Of a stretch of 46,604 nt of DNA, positions 7,167-14,645 are shown one piece after another. Both the position numbers and the translations under genes were made by a program. Positions within the stretch are counted from its first letter, which is position 1, and each line of letters starts with the position of its first letter. The stretch is from Bacillota bacterium (GTDB taxonomy: Bacteria > Bacillota > Clostridia > Tissierellales > Sedimentibacteraceae). The notes beneath the pieces were generated by a model that saw nothing but the letters and a program-made list of their open reading frames with translations, was not told where the DNA came from and did no database searches. The DNA lies in assembly GCA_023453025.1 (NCBI GenBank), contig JAEXUD010000032.1, positions 1 to 46,604 on the forward strand. The letters run 5' to 3'.

Positions 7167-8897
7167 CTATAAGTTATACTTTTTCAATTTTCTTACAATA
7201 GTTGATTGGTCAACGCCTAAGCTTTCTGCAATTGCTCTTGTTGTCTTGTATCTGATTTTAGCCTTTTCCAGCATGGTTTTTTCCAATAGCTCTGTTGCTT
7301 CCATTAATGTCAGATTTTCCGTATCTTCCAGCATACTTACTATTTTTCTTCCTGTATTTTTTTCTTTGTTCCACGGCAAATCTTCTGTTTGCAAATATTC
7401 ATTATTACTGACCACAACCATATTTTCTATTACATTTTTTAATTGTCTTATATTTCCCGGCCAATTATATTTTTCAAGTTCCTTAATTACATCCATTGTC
7501 AATTCTTTATTCTGATTATATTTTTTATTATACTGAAATAAAAACATCATGCTGAGAGGAGCAATGTCTGCAATTCTTTTACGCAGCGGCGGCACTTTAA
7601 TTCTTACAACATTTAATCTATAAAACAAATCATCCCTGAATGTACCTTCTTCAACCATTTTATCCAAATCTCTGTTCGTAGCCGCAATTATTCTTACATC
7701 TACTATTTTTCCGTCAACTGCACCAACTCTTCTTACTTCTTTTGTTTCTAAAAAACGCAATAGCTTAACTTGTAAATCCAAAGAGGTTTCTCCGATTTCA
7801 TCCAAAAATACAGTACCGCCATTTGCAATTTCCAGCAAGCCTGCTTTGCCATATTGATTTGCACCGGTAAATGCACCCTTTTCATATCCAAACAATTCAG
7901 ATTCTAACAAATTTTCGGGAATTGCTCCACAATTAATCGTTATAAACGGCTTGTCCTTTCTAATACTGTTATTGTGTATATAGTTTGATACACATTCTTT
8001 TCCTACTCCGGATTCTCCCAATATCAGAACTGTTGTCTGAAAATTAGCTACTCTTTTAGATAATGCCAATATTTCTTGCATTGTATTGCTCACAGCAAGT
8101 ATACAGTTACTGTCATATTGATTCTTTTCTATAAACTCTTTATAATTTTCCAGATATGTACGATTTAATTTTTTCTCTCTAAGCAGTTCTTCTCTCAATT
8201 CATATATTTCACTAATATCTCTGGCATTTATTACTACTTTTTTCACTTCACCCTTTTTATCAAATATGGGCATCCCGGTTACAATTATGTTTCTCCCGTC
8301 TTTAGTTACTTGTCTTTTAGAAACTGCTTGTTTTTGTTCAACTACTACATAACAGACAGAATTGGGCATCCAAACAGGATTAATTAAATCCCTCATTGTC
8401 TTGCCCCACATATCCTCTCTTTTTATTGCAGCAACCCTTTCATAAGAACTGTTAACCAGAAGAATCTTGCCGTCGTTATCAGTAACAAGTATTCCGTCAT
8501 ATGAACCTTCCAATATTTCATTCAGTTCATCAATCACTTCTTTTTGATGCTTTACTTCGTATTCTAAATGACTTATTCTTTCTAATTCAATTATTATATA
8601 AAAATTTATTATTGAATCATATTCTGTTAATTGTAAAGGTACGACATAGTAATGAATATCGTTTTCTCTTATCGAAAATAATTTTCCGCTATTTAATATT
8701 ACAGATTGAAAAGAGGGAATTATGTTAAATAAATCCTTATCAAATATATCTTTCTTTTTAATATCGAATAAGTTTTCAGCTTTTTGATTAATATAAATTA
8801 TGTGATTTTTATTATCTGTAGCTATTATACCATTTGGATTTTTATGTACAAAATCCTTTACAACTGTTTCCTTTGTTAATAATTCCTCAATATTCAA
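7167..8897 (-). CDS. PAS-domain sigma-54-dependent transcriptional activator
   Basis: About 576 residues. Two PAS-like sensor domains come first (roughly 10-105 and 125-230), then a sigma-54 AAA+ domain with Walker A GESGVGKE near 294, the sigma-54 contact loop GAFTGA and Walker B GGTVFLDEIGE, and a C-terminal Fis-type helix-turn-helix (TTRAIAESLGVDQSTIVRKL). No receiver domain is present, so it probably senses a small molecule through PAS. TTG at 8897 is preferred as start: AGGAGG lies six bases before it, while an earlier in-frame TTG at 8915 is upstream of this ribosome binding site. Its own terminator and the following sigma-54 promoter suggest that it controls the GldA-like/TRAP/SDR operon. 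It may also act on the dehydratase operon upstream. Confidence 0.93.
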   Translation of the reverse strand: MNIEELLTKETVVKDFVHKNPNGIIATDNKNHIIYINQKAENLFDIKKKDIFDKDLFNIIPSFQSVILNSGKLFSIRENDIHYYVVPLQLTEYDSIINFYIIIELERISHLEYEVKHQKEVIDELNEILEGSYDGILVTDNDGKILLVNSSYERVAAIKREDMWGKTMRDLINPVWMPNSVCYVVVEQKQAVSKRQVTKDGRNIIVTGMPIFDKKGEVKKVVINARDISEIYELREELLREKKLNRTYLENYKEFIEKNQYDSNCILAVSNTMQEILALSKRVANFQTTVLILGESGVGKECVSNYIHNNSIRKDKPFITINCGAIPENLLESELFGYEKGAFTGANQYGKAGLLEIANGGTVFLDEIGETSLDLQVKLLRFLETKEVRRVGAVDGKIVDVRIIAATNRDLDKMVEEGTFRDDLFYRLNVVRIKVPPLRKRIADIAPLSMMFLFQYNKKYNQNKELTMDVIKELEKYNWPGNIRQLKNVIENMVVVSNNEYLQTEDLPWNKEKNTGRKIVSMLEDTENLTLMEATELLEKTMLEKAKIRYKTTRAIAESLGVDQSTIVRKLKKYNL

Positions 8898-8928
8898 ACG
8901 TATTCCTCCTATCAACTATAATAATATT

Positions 8929-8957
8929 ATTATAGCTTAGTTAATTTTAAGACACAA
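8929..8957 (-). promoter_or_regulatory. SigA-type promoter of the activator gene
   Basis: On the minus strand TTGTGT (8952-8957) and TATAAT (8929-8934) are separated by 17 bases, about 30 bases before the activator start. This suggests constitutive expression separate from the upstream dehydratase operon. Confidence 0.6.
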
Positions 8958-9000
8958 AGTATTTTTTTACCACATTTAACATTTTTTTACGAATATTAAA

Positions 9001-9282
9001 TTAGTCATTATTACTCTTATTTAAATTTTGTTTAAATAAATTATCGTCTAATTTTTCAAAATCCTTAATGCTGTTCAAAATTATCTTATTATTACAATTT
9101 AGTAATTTATGATTTGAACATGCACTTAAACAACCGTTCACTATTAAAACAGCATCATATTGTTCACCTTCCTTAACCGGTTCAAAACAAATTTCAAGAT
9201 GCCTGTTAATTATTTTTTTAACAACTTCTGTTCTGTTATATGACGGGTTGCATCCACCGCAATATTTAATTCCTATTTTCAT
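9001..9282 (-). CDS. Small cysteine-rich protein of unknown function (KYCGGCNP motif)
   Basis: A 93-residue protein with no function I can assign. It begins MKIGIKYCGGCNPSYNR, with a CxxC at Cys8/Cys11, and has a second pair in VNGCLSACSN near residue 50. The spacing of two N-terminal and two central cysteines after a predicted beta-alpha unit recalls thioredoxin-like or [2Fe-2S] folds, but this is inference. It starts six bases after the nfu stop and is the third gene after 4-hydroxybutyryl-CoA dehydratase copy 1. The context suggests a role in Fe-S or redox care of that oxygen-sensitive enzyme. The C-terminal 25 residues are polar and rich in Lys and Asn. Confidence 0.75.
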   Translation of the reverse strand: MKIGIKYCGGCNPSYNRTEVVKKIINRHLEICFEPVKEGEQYDAVLIVNGCLSACSNHKLLNCNNKIILNSIKDFEKLDDNLFKQNLNKSNND

Positions 9283-9288
9283 GTATAA

Positions 9289-9567
9289 TTATATTTCCTT
9301 ATTTAATATTTTTTTAGCTAATGTTATTAAATCTTCACTTATGCTTTCTGCAAGAACAACTTTATTTACTCCTTGCACATGCTCTTTCACTTCTTTTTCA
9401 ATTATATATTCCACGGTAAATTTTCCTGACGGACAGTTACTGCACTGACCTGTAAGAGCAACCTCTAATATTCCCTCTTTAAATGAAATAACTGTAACAT
9501 CTCCATAATGCTCTGAAAGCTGAGGTCTTACATATTGATCCAATACCCTTTCAATATCATTAATCAT
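9289..9567 (-). CDS. NifU C-terminal-domain (Nfu-type) Fe-S carrier protein
   Basis: A 92-residue single-domain Nfu protein. The family CxxC is present as GQCSNCPSG near residues 40-48; in the dimer these cysteines hold a transferable [4Fe-4S] cluster (family knowledge). It starts after AAGGAG, between the dehydratase gene and the small CGGC protein, with only a stem-loop in the 62-base gap to the dehydratase. Because 4-hydroxybutyryl-CoA dehydratase needs one [4Fe-4S] cluster per subunit, a dedicated cluster-delivery role is an attractive inference. A general housekeeping role is the alternative. Confidence 0.88.
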   Translation of the reverse strand: MINDIERVLDQYVRPQLSEHYGDVTVISFKEGILEVALTGQCSNCPSGKFTVEYIIEKEVKEHVQGVNKVVLAESISEDLITLAKKILNKEI

Positions 9568-9583
9568 TTATATCTCCTTTTCT

Positions 9584-9621
9584 ATAAAAAGATTCCCGGA
9601 ACCCGTTATAAGCTCCAGGAT
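9584..9621 (-). terminator. Stem-loop between dehydratase copy 1 and nfu
   Basis: On the minus strand, CCTGGA and TCCGGG pair (one G-U) around a 13-base loop and run into CTTTTT. It follows the dehydratase stop by about 10 bases. The stem is modest, so it probably lowers but does not abolish readthrough into nfu. Confidence 0.6.
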
Positions 9622-9629
9622 TGAATTTA

Positions 9630-11078
9630 TTATATTATTTTAGCAATTGCTTTTGCAAGCTCTTTTTTATTGTTTATATTTCCTTGCCTTGATATCATTA
9701 TTCTTTGTGCCTGTGGTGAACCTGCACCATGCATTGATTCAGTTCTGTATCCGACTGCTGCAGTTCCCAGTGACAAGTTTTCTATTAATCTTAATATTTT
9801 TAGCCTGTTTTCAACTGAAACGCCATTTGCACCCTGTAAATACTTATTAATATATTCTCCCAGAACAGGGGCTCTTAAATCTTTCTCTGATGGAGCGGTT
9901 ACCATTAATCCGCCGGCTATATCCTCAGCTATTCTGACTATTTCATATGGAAACCTCGTAACATTTTGTTTACAAACATTAGCTAATAACAAATCAATTA
10001 TATAATTACCGGAATCTGTTTTATGTCCTTCTGCTGAACATGCAATACCGCAGCTGAATAATGTTTCATTTAGGTGTGTCATCTCTATAAGCTTGTCTTT
10101 AATATGAGAAGCCTTTTGCGCTCCGTTATAATCAGCCGCCAATGCTGCTGCGCCTATAAGAACATCGCCGACTCCTACCTTGCATCCACCATAGCTCTGC
10201 CTGTGATATCCGGCAAATCTCTCAACCATCATACCTGCAAAATCAGTTTCACCGTTTAAAAAAATCCTGTCATTTGGTACAAATACATTATCAAATATAG
10301 TTAATGCCTCAACTCCGCCGTATTGACTGTTCCCAACATCTATAGATGAGTTTTCCAATTTTCTCGTATCACAGGACTGACGGCCAATAATCATTATAAT
10401 TCCTTCCGAATCAACAGGAACAGAAAATGAAACAGCATAATCCTTATCTTCAGGATTTAATGCAATAGTTGGCATTACTAACACTTCGTGCGAGTTACAG
10501 ATTCCTGTTTGATGTGCTTTGGCACCTCTTACTACCACACCGTCTTCTCTTCTTTCAACTATTCTTAAATATAAATCGGGGTCTGCTTGTCTGCTTGGTG
10601 ATAAAGACCTGTCACCTTTAGGGTCTGTCATTGCACCATCTACTGTTAAGTCGTTTTCTTGAACATATTTCATGAAATTTACGAAATTTTCAAAATAATT
10701 AGTACAATGTACGGCATCAATTTCAAATGTTGTACTATAGACTGAATTGAATGCATCCATACCTACGCATCTTTGAAAGCAAGAAGCGGTTTTCTGTCCT
10801 AGCAGTCTTTGCATCTTTACTTTTTTTATTAGATCTTCAGTACTTTGATGAATATGAGTAAATCTATTTATTTTTTTCCCTGTGATTGAAGAAGTTGTAG
10901 TCATCAGATCTTCATATTCAGGCATCTGTGCTAAGTCATATGTAGCTTTTACAGAATTTAATGATGGTCTTAGTATTGGGTTGTCAACAGGATTTTTAAC
11001 CTTTTCCCCAAACATATAAATCTGCATGTTCATTTCTCTTATACTTTCTACATACTGTTCTCCGGTTTTTAAAGTCAT
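9630..11078 (-). CDS. abfD: 4-hydroxybutyryl-CoA dehydratase / vinylacetyl-CoA isomerase, copy 1
   Basis: A 482-residue FAD and [4Fe-4S] enzyme that dehydrates 4-hydroxybutyryl-CoA to crotonyl-CoA by a ketyl radical mechanism. All cluster ligands described for the Clostridium aminobutyricum enzyme can be seen: Cys100 and Cys104 in ASCFQRC, and His and Cys in YHRQSYGGC, which also contains the active-site Tyr. The ending GSPQAQRIMISRQGNI is typical. It starts after GGAGG and has a sigma-54 promoter about 40 bases upstream. Copy 2 lies at 19397-20848 and is visibly about 85-90% identical. This copy is followed by nfu and a CGGC protein; copy 2 is not. Confidence 0.95.
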   Translation of the reverse strand: MTLKTGEQYVESIREMNMQIYMFGEKVKNPVDNPILRPSLNSVKATYDLAQMPEYEDLMTTTSSITGKKINRFTHIHQSTEDLIKKVKMQRLLGQKTASCFQRCVGMDAFNSVYSTTFEIDAVHCTNYFENFVNFMKYVQENDLTVDGAMTDPKGDRSLSPSRQADPDLYLRIVERREDGVVVRGAKAHQTGICNSHEVLVMPTIALNPEDKDYAVSFSVPVDSEGIIMIIGRQSCDTRKLENSSIDVGNSQYGGVEALTIFDNVFVPNDRIFLNGETDFAGMMVERFAGYHRQSYGGCKVGVGDVLIGAAALAADYNGAQKASHIKDKLIEMTHLNETLFSCGIACSAEGHKTDSGNYIIDLLLANVCKQNVTRFPYEIVRIAEDIAGGLMVTAPSEKDLRAPVLGEYINKYLQGANGVSVENRLKILRLIENLSLGTAAVGYRTESMHGAGSPQAQRIMISRQGNINNKKELAKAIAKII

Positions 11079-11116
11079 ATTAGTTATCCTCCAATATATA
11101 TTATATACTTTTCAAT

Positions 11117-11131
11117 GCAATTACTATGCCA
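11117..11131 (-). promoter_or_regulatory. Sigma-54 promoter of dehydratase copy 1 operon
   Basis: On the minus strand the site is TGGCATAGTAATTGC with GG-N10-GC spacing, 39 bases before the dehydratase start. Further upstream, at 11201-11219, lies an inverted repeat TTTACA-N7-TGTAAA that could be an activator site. The rest of the gap between 11132 and 11245 is AT-rich with nothing else recognisable. Confidence 0.85.
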
Positions 11132-11200
11132 ACTTTTTAAGAGCGGAAAATAGGAAAGTATCAACAATTTATAGATAGTTTAATTTTACTTTGATGCAAT

Positions 11201-11219
11201 TTTACATAATTCGTGTAAA
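11201..11219 (-). promoter_or_regulatory. Candidate activator site (inverted repeat)
   Basis: TTTACA and TGTAAA arms are separated by seven bases, about 70-90 bases upstream of the -24/-12 element. It differs from the GTTGC-N6-GCAAC sites of the second dehydratase operon. In AT-rich DNA such a repeat may be chance, hence the low confidence. Confidence 0.35.
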
Positions 11220-11245
11220 TTAAAATCAACAAAAAAATATATAAA

Positions 11246-11283
11246 ACAGACTGAAACCGCAATTGACCGGCGGTTTCAGTCTA
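11246..11283 (-). terminator. Terminator after the rocD-like gene and dehydrogenase fragment
   Basis: On the minus strand, AGACTGAAACCGC and GCGGTTTCAGTCT form a perfect 13-bp stem around a 9-base loop, followed by a T-rich tract. It insulates the sigma-54 promoter of dehydratase copy 1 from upstream transcription. Confidence 0.85.
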
Positions 11284-11382
11284 TTATTATTAAGCCTCTT
11301 ATAATTTAGCCTGCTGTTTTAACATTATGCTGTCTTACTTCAGTATCTTTATTTCGTTGCCTCCGTCAGATGCTAATTCCTT

Positions 11383-11682
11383 TTAGTCATTGATAGCGAT
11401 GTTGAATAATTCCACGTATTCTTTCTTAGTCATAGGTCTTGAGTTGCTTGGTGTAGAGCCGTTTTCTTCTGACATCTCCGCCAATCTGTCTATATCTTCC
11501 GCTTTTATTCCTATATCTTTTAATGTAGGCAATTTTATGTCCTTAACCATTTGCTTAACTATTTCTACTGCATCCTTTGCAGCCTGTCTGTCATCTGATG
11601 CTTCAGAACCCATCACTCTTCCTATTCTTGCATATCTTTCAACCGCATGATCAAGGCTGTATTCCATAACGTAAGGAAGAAG
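11383..11682 (-). pseudogene. 3' fragment of a second Fe-type alcohol dehydrogenase gene
   Basis: This segment matches the last 300 bases of the intact dehydrogenase gene at 13384-14547 without any gap; the encoded 94 residues differ at only about 10 positions. It lacks the nucleotide-binding region and all metal ligands, since homology begins just after the equivalent of AHGVCNA, at LLPYVM. It therefore cannot encode a working dehydrogenase. An ATG at 11667 opens the remaining frame, but no ribosome binding site precedes it. The fragment and its parent are direct repeats exactly 2001 bases apart and flank the riboswitch-rocD unit. Confidence 0.92.
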
Positions 11683-11729
11683 CCCTCCTTATTATAATTT
11701 TATCCTTTGTCTGCTATCTTTATCTTTTC

Positions 11730-12923
11730 CTATTTTGTGAATGCTTTTTTGATTCTCTCGGAGGCATCATCCAATTGTTCATATGTTATTACTACAGGAG
11801 GAGCAAACCTTATTGTTTTTTCATGAGTTTCTTTAGCAAGAACTCCATTCTCTATTAATTTTTTTACATAGGGTGCCGCGTTTACTTTAAATTCAACACC
11901 TATTAACAGACCTTTGCCTCTTATTTCTACTATTTCATCATTTTTTATTTCTTTTAACCTGGCCATGAAATAATTTCCTTTTTCTTCGGCTTGACTTGAA
12001 TAATGATCTCTTACCAGTATTTCCATAGCCTTTATAGAAACTGCCGCTCCTAGCGGGTTTCCGCCAAACGTAGAACCGTGTGACCCCGGCTCAAAAACAC
12101 TAAGAATATCTTTGTTTGCAGCAACAGCAGACACAGCGATTATACCGCCGCCTAAAGCCTTGCCCAGCACATATATATCAGGCATAATGTCCTCATATTC
12201 GCACGCAAACATTCTTCCTGTCCTTGCAAAACCTGTCTGAACCTCATCAGCTATAAATAATACATTGTTTTCCTTACATACGTTATATGCTTCCTTAAGG
12301 AACCCTTCCGGCGGAATAATTATGCCTGCTTCTCCCTGAATAGGCTCAACCATAAATGCAACTGTATTTTCATTGATTGCCTCTTTGAGCTGTTCTATAT
12401 TTCCATATTGAATAATCCTGAACCCGTCAGTGTAGGGTCCATATCCATTTTTTGCAACAGGGTCTGTACTCATGCTTACAATTGTAATTGTTCTGCCATG
12501 AAAATTATTTTCACATACTATAATTTCCTGCTTTCCGTCTTCTACGCCTTTAACAAAGTTTCCCCATCTCCTGGCAGTTTTTAAAGCTGTTTCAACTGCT
12601 TCAGCCCCTGTATTCATTGGAAGAACCATATCCTTGCCTGTCAGCTTGCAGAGCTTTTCCATCCAGTCGCCTAAAATACTGTTATAAAATGCTCTTGATG
12701 TCAGTGTGACCTTATCCAATTGATCTTTTGCTGCTTGAACCAGCTCAGGATGCCTGTGTCCAAAATTCAGTGCCGAATAAGCGCTCAACATATCGTAAAG
12801 CTTTTCATCTTCGGGTGTAGTAACTATAGCCCCTTCCGCCTTATCAATTACAATTTCCTTCGGATGATAGTTGTGAGCACCGTATTGCTCAGTCTTTTCC
12901 ATAATTTTTTTCGATAATTGCAT
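11730..12923 (-). CDS. rocD: Class III aminotransferase, ornithine aminotransferase type (RocD-like)
   Basis: PLP enzyme of 397 residues. It closely follows RocD: LTSRAFYN, MNTGAEAVETALKTARRWG, NFHGRT, FMVEPIQGEAGIIIP, ADEVQTGFARTG and the PLP lysine in VLGKALGGG. RocD moves the delta-amino group of ornithine to 2-oxoglutarate, giving glutamate semialdehyde/pyrroline-5-carboxylate. In this setting 4-aminobutyrate is a possible alternative substrate, because the class III family also includes GABA aminotransferases, but the sequence favours ornithine. ATG at 12923 is chosen over an earlier in-frame start because GGGAGG lies just before it. Its leader carries a cobalamin riboswitch and a terminator, which is unusual for this enzyme. 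Confidence 0.87.
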   Translation of the reverse strand: MQLSKKIMEKTEQYGAHNYHPKEIVIDKAEGAIVTTPEDEKLYDMLSAYSALNFGHRHPELVQAAKDQLDKVTLTSRAFYNSILGDWMEKLCKLTGKDMVLPMNTGAEAVETALKTARRWGNFVKGVEDGKQEIIVCENNFHGRTITIVSMSTDPVAKNGYGPYTDGFRIIQYGNIEQLKEAINENTVAFMVEPIQGEAGIIIPPEGFLKEAYNVCKENNVLFIADEVQTGFARTGRMFACEYEDIMPDIYVLGKALGGGIIAVSAVAANKDILSVFEPGSHGSTFGGNPLGAAVSIKAMEILVRDHYSSQAEEKGNYFMARLKEIKNDEIVEIRGKGLLIGVEFKVNAAPYVKKLIENGVLAKETHEKTIRFAPPVVITYEQLDDASERIKKAFTK

Positions 12924-13004
12924 TTCAAATCCTCCCAAAAATATTTTTTTGCTGTTTCTTATTATTTTTCCGGTTTTTGTATATTTTTTATGGTGCCTCC
13001 TTCC

Positions 13005-13054
13005 TTCAAAAGATACAAAAACACCCGTATTTCCTAGACGAAAAAAATACAGGT
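13005..13054 (-). terminator. Leader terminator between cobalamin riboswitch and rocD (expression platform)
   Basis: On the minus strand, ACCTGTATTT and AAATACGGGT pair (one G-U) around a 13-base loop and are followed by GTTTTTGTATCTTTT. It lies about 85 bases downstream of the aptamer and 80 bases before the rocD start. This is the expected arrangement for a transcriptional OFF switch. A strong GGAAGGAGG with no start codon after it lies at about 12997-13006, between this terminator and rocD. Confidence 0.75.
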
Positions 13055-13140
13055 ATAAGATAACTCATATTACCTAAAAAAATATGGAATATTTTATTGT
13101 CCTATATATTATTTTTCGCAGGAAAATAATAATACACACA

Positions 13141-13274
13141 CGTTTAAACAAGTATTCTGGCTTAGCTTCACAGCTTCCTCCGCCTTCCCGCTTGAGCAGT
13201 GGCATAGTGGAGTTCACTCCGCAACACAGTAACCTGATTGCCCAGGATTCACACCTGGTTCCATAATTTAAACG
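13141..13274 (-). promoter_or_regulatory. Cobalamin (B12) riboswitch
   Basis: Read on the minus strand the element is closed by a P1 helix CGTTTAAA/TTTAAACG and contains the conserved features of the adenosylcobalamin aptamer in order: GGTGTGAATCC, TTACTGT, GCCACTG, CGGGAAGG and the B12 box AAGCCAGAATACTTG. It lies 218 bases upstream of the RocD-like gene in the same direction, with a terminator between. The likely outcome is that cobalamin switches off rocD transcription. Confidence 0.93.
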
Positions 13275-13290
13275 CTATTATATGTATGAC

Positions 13291-13327
13291 TTCTGCCTGC
13301 AGATGTATTATCTGACTGCAGGCAGAA
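13291..13327 (-). terminator. Stem-loop after the Fe-type alcohol dehydrogenase gene
   Basis: TTCTGCCTGCAG and CTGCAGGCAGAA form a perfect 12-bp stem with a 13-base loop. It lies 57 bases beyond the dehydrogenase stop and just upstream of the riboswitch. No T tract follows on either strand, so it may be an mRNA 3'-end stabiliser rather than a classical terminator. Confidence 0.55.
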
Positions 13328-13383
13328 AGTTCATGCTTTGTGAGTATGCCTGATTGTGTTTATTTCAAACAAAAATCTCACAT

Positions 13384-13683
13384 TTAGTCATTGATAGCGA
13401 TGTTGAATAATTCTACGTATTCCTTCTTAGTCATAGGTCTTGGGTTGCTTGGTGTAGAGCCGTTTTCTTCTGACATTTCAGATAATTTTTCTATGTCTTC
13501 CGCTTTTATTCCAATATCTTTTAATGTAGGTAATTTTATGTCCTTAACCATCTGCTTAACTATTTCTACTGCATCTTTTGCAGCCTGTTTGTCATCTGCT
13601 GCTGTTGAACCCATTACTCTTCCTATTCTTGCATATCTTTCAACTGCATAGTCCATACTGTAGTCCATAACGTATGGAAGAAG
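13384..13683 (-). repeat. 300-bp direct repeat, partner of 11383-11682
   Basis: The 3' end of the intact dehydrogenase gene aligns base for base, without gaps, with the fragment at 11383-11682. The two copies lie in the same direction 2001 bases apart and enclose the riboswitch and rocD. Beyond 13683/11682 the sequences diverge at once. Confidence 0.9.
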
Positions 13684-14547
13684 TATTGCATTGCATACAC
13701 CGTGAGCCGCATCGTACAAGCTTCCCATTGCTTCTGCCATACAGTGAACTGAAGCCACATCAGAATGGCTGAATGCAATACCTGCAAGTGTGCTTCCTAT
13801 CAGCATACCGGATCTTGCATCCATATTTGTAGGATTGAACACTGCTTCACGGATATTTTCGGCAATAAGCTCAATTGCATATAATGCACATGCATCTGAA
13901 ATAGGTTCTGACACTGTACATGAGTATGCTTCAATAGCATGAGTAAGTGCATCTATTCCTGTGGCAGCAGTTGTTCCTGCCGGTAATGAAACCAGCATTT
14001 CAGGGTCAAGCAATGCCACCTTTGGTCCGAAGTATTGGCTTTTTACTGTCTTTTTGAATGTTTCAGCAGTATCTGTTATTACTGAAGAAAAAGTAACTTC
14101 GCTTCCTGAGCCTGCTGTTGTAGGAATAACTATAAACGGCTGTACGGGTCCTTTTACCTTCCATCTTCCGTAGTAATCTTTAAGTGATCCGCCGTAGCTT
14201 ATTATTGCTGATGCTGCCTTTGCTGCATCTATAGGGCTTCCTCCGCCAAGAGCAACTATACCGTCAGTTCCATTTTCAATTGCAAATTTAGCTGCTTCTT
14301 CTACATTGTAATCTTTTGGATTTGCTTCGATTTTGTCAAATACAGCATATTCCATTCCTGCTGCGTCTAAATGCTGTGTAGCTTTTGGTAAAAGAATCTT
14401 TCTTGTGCTTCCGCTTCCTGTAATAAACAATGGTTTTTTTACGCCTAATTCTTTTAATATTTCAGGTAATCTTGCCACACTTCCTTTGCCGTACTCAATT
14501 TTTGTCGGCATTTCAAATGAAAATGGACTTGTTATGTTTTTATTCAT
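13384..14547 (-). CDS. Iron-type alcohol dehydrogenase, candidate 4-hydroxybutyrate (succinate semialdehyde) dehydrogenase
   Basis: A 387-residue NAD(P)-dependent Fe-type alcohol dehydrogenase. It shows ALGGGSPIDAAKA, PTTAGSGSEVT, and the metal ligands in TGIDALTHAIEAY (Asp, His), SVHCMAEAMG (His) and AAHGVCNAI (His). ATG at 14547 is chosen because AAGGAG lies nine bases before it; an upstream in-frame ATG at 14610 has none. It is the last gene of the abfD2-PFOR-aminotransferase operon, which suggests that it interconverts succinate semialdehyde and 4-hydroxybutyrate. It resembles general DhaT/YiaY-type enzymes more than the shorter C. kluyveri 4-hydroxybutyrate dehydrogenase as I recall it, so the substrate is inferred from context only. 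Its 3' 300 bases are repeated at 11383-11682. Confidence 0.85.
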   Translation of the reverse strand: MNKNITSPFSFEMPTKIEYGKGSVARLPEILKELGVKKPLFITGSGSTRKILLPKATQHLDAAGMEYAVFDKIEANPKDYNVEEAAKFAIENGTDGIVALGGGSPIDAAKAASAIISYGGSLKDYYGRWKVKGPVQPFIVIPTTAGSGSEVTFSSVITDTAETFKKTVKSQYFGPKVALLDPEMLVSLPAGTTAATGIDALTHAIEAYSCTVSEPISDACALYAIELIAENIREAVFNPTNMDARSGMLIGSTLAGIAFSHSDVASVHCMAEAMGSLYDAAHGVCNAILLPYVMDYSMDYAVERYARIGRVMGSTAADDKQAAKDAVEIVKQMVKDIKLPTLKDIGIKAEDIEKLSEMSEENGSTPSNPRPMTKKEYVELFNIAIND

Positions 14548-14595
14548 GGTAACTCTCCTTAGAATATGTTTTATTTTATATATGTATTTCTTAAG

Positions 14596-14634
14596 CAGTA
14601 TATACTCCAAGACTGTACCTTGAAATATATACTG
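14596..14634 (-). other. Long intercistronic RNA hairpin
   Basis: Two 16-base arms, CAGTATATACTCCAAG and CTTGAAATATATACTG, pair along their full length on the minus-strand transcript if two G-U pairs are allowed, around a 7-base loop. It lies between the class I aminotransferase and the dehydrogenase. There is no T run, so it more likely marks an mRNA processing or protection point that sets different levels of the last gene. Confidence 0.6.
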
Positions 14635-14645
14635 TATACACCAAT

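Noticed and set aside
11383..11667. A separate 94-residue protein gene
   Set aside because: It is the exact C-terminal part of the neighbouring dehydrogenase, lacks catalytic parts and has no ribosome binding site, so it is treated as a gene fragment.
13141..13274. A short plus-strand protein through the riboswitch region
   Set aside because: The conserved aptamer features on the minus strand fully explain the sequence.
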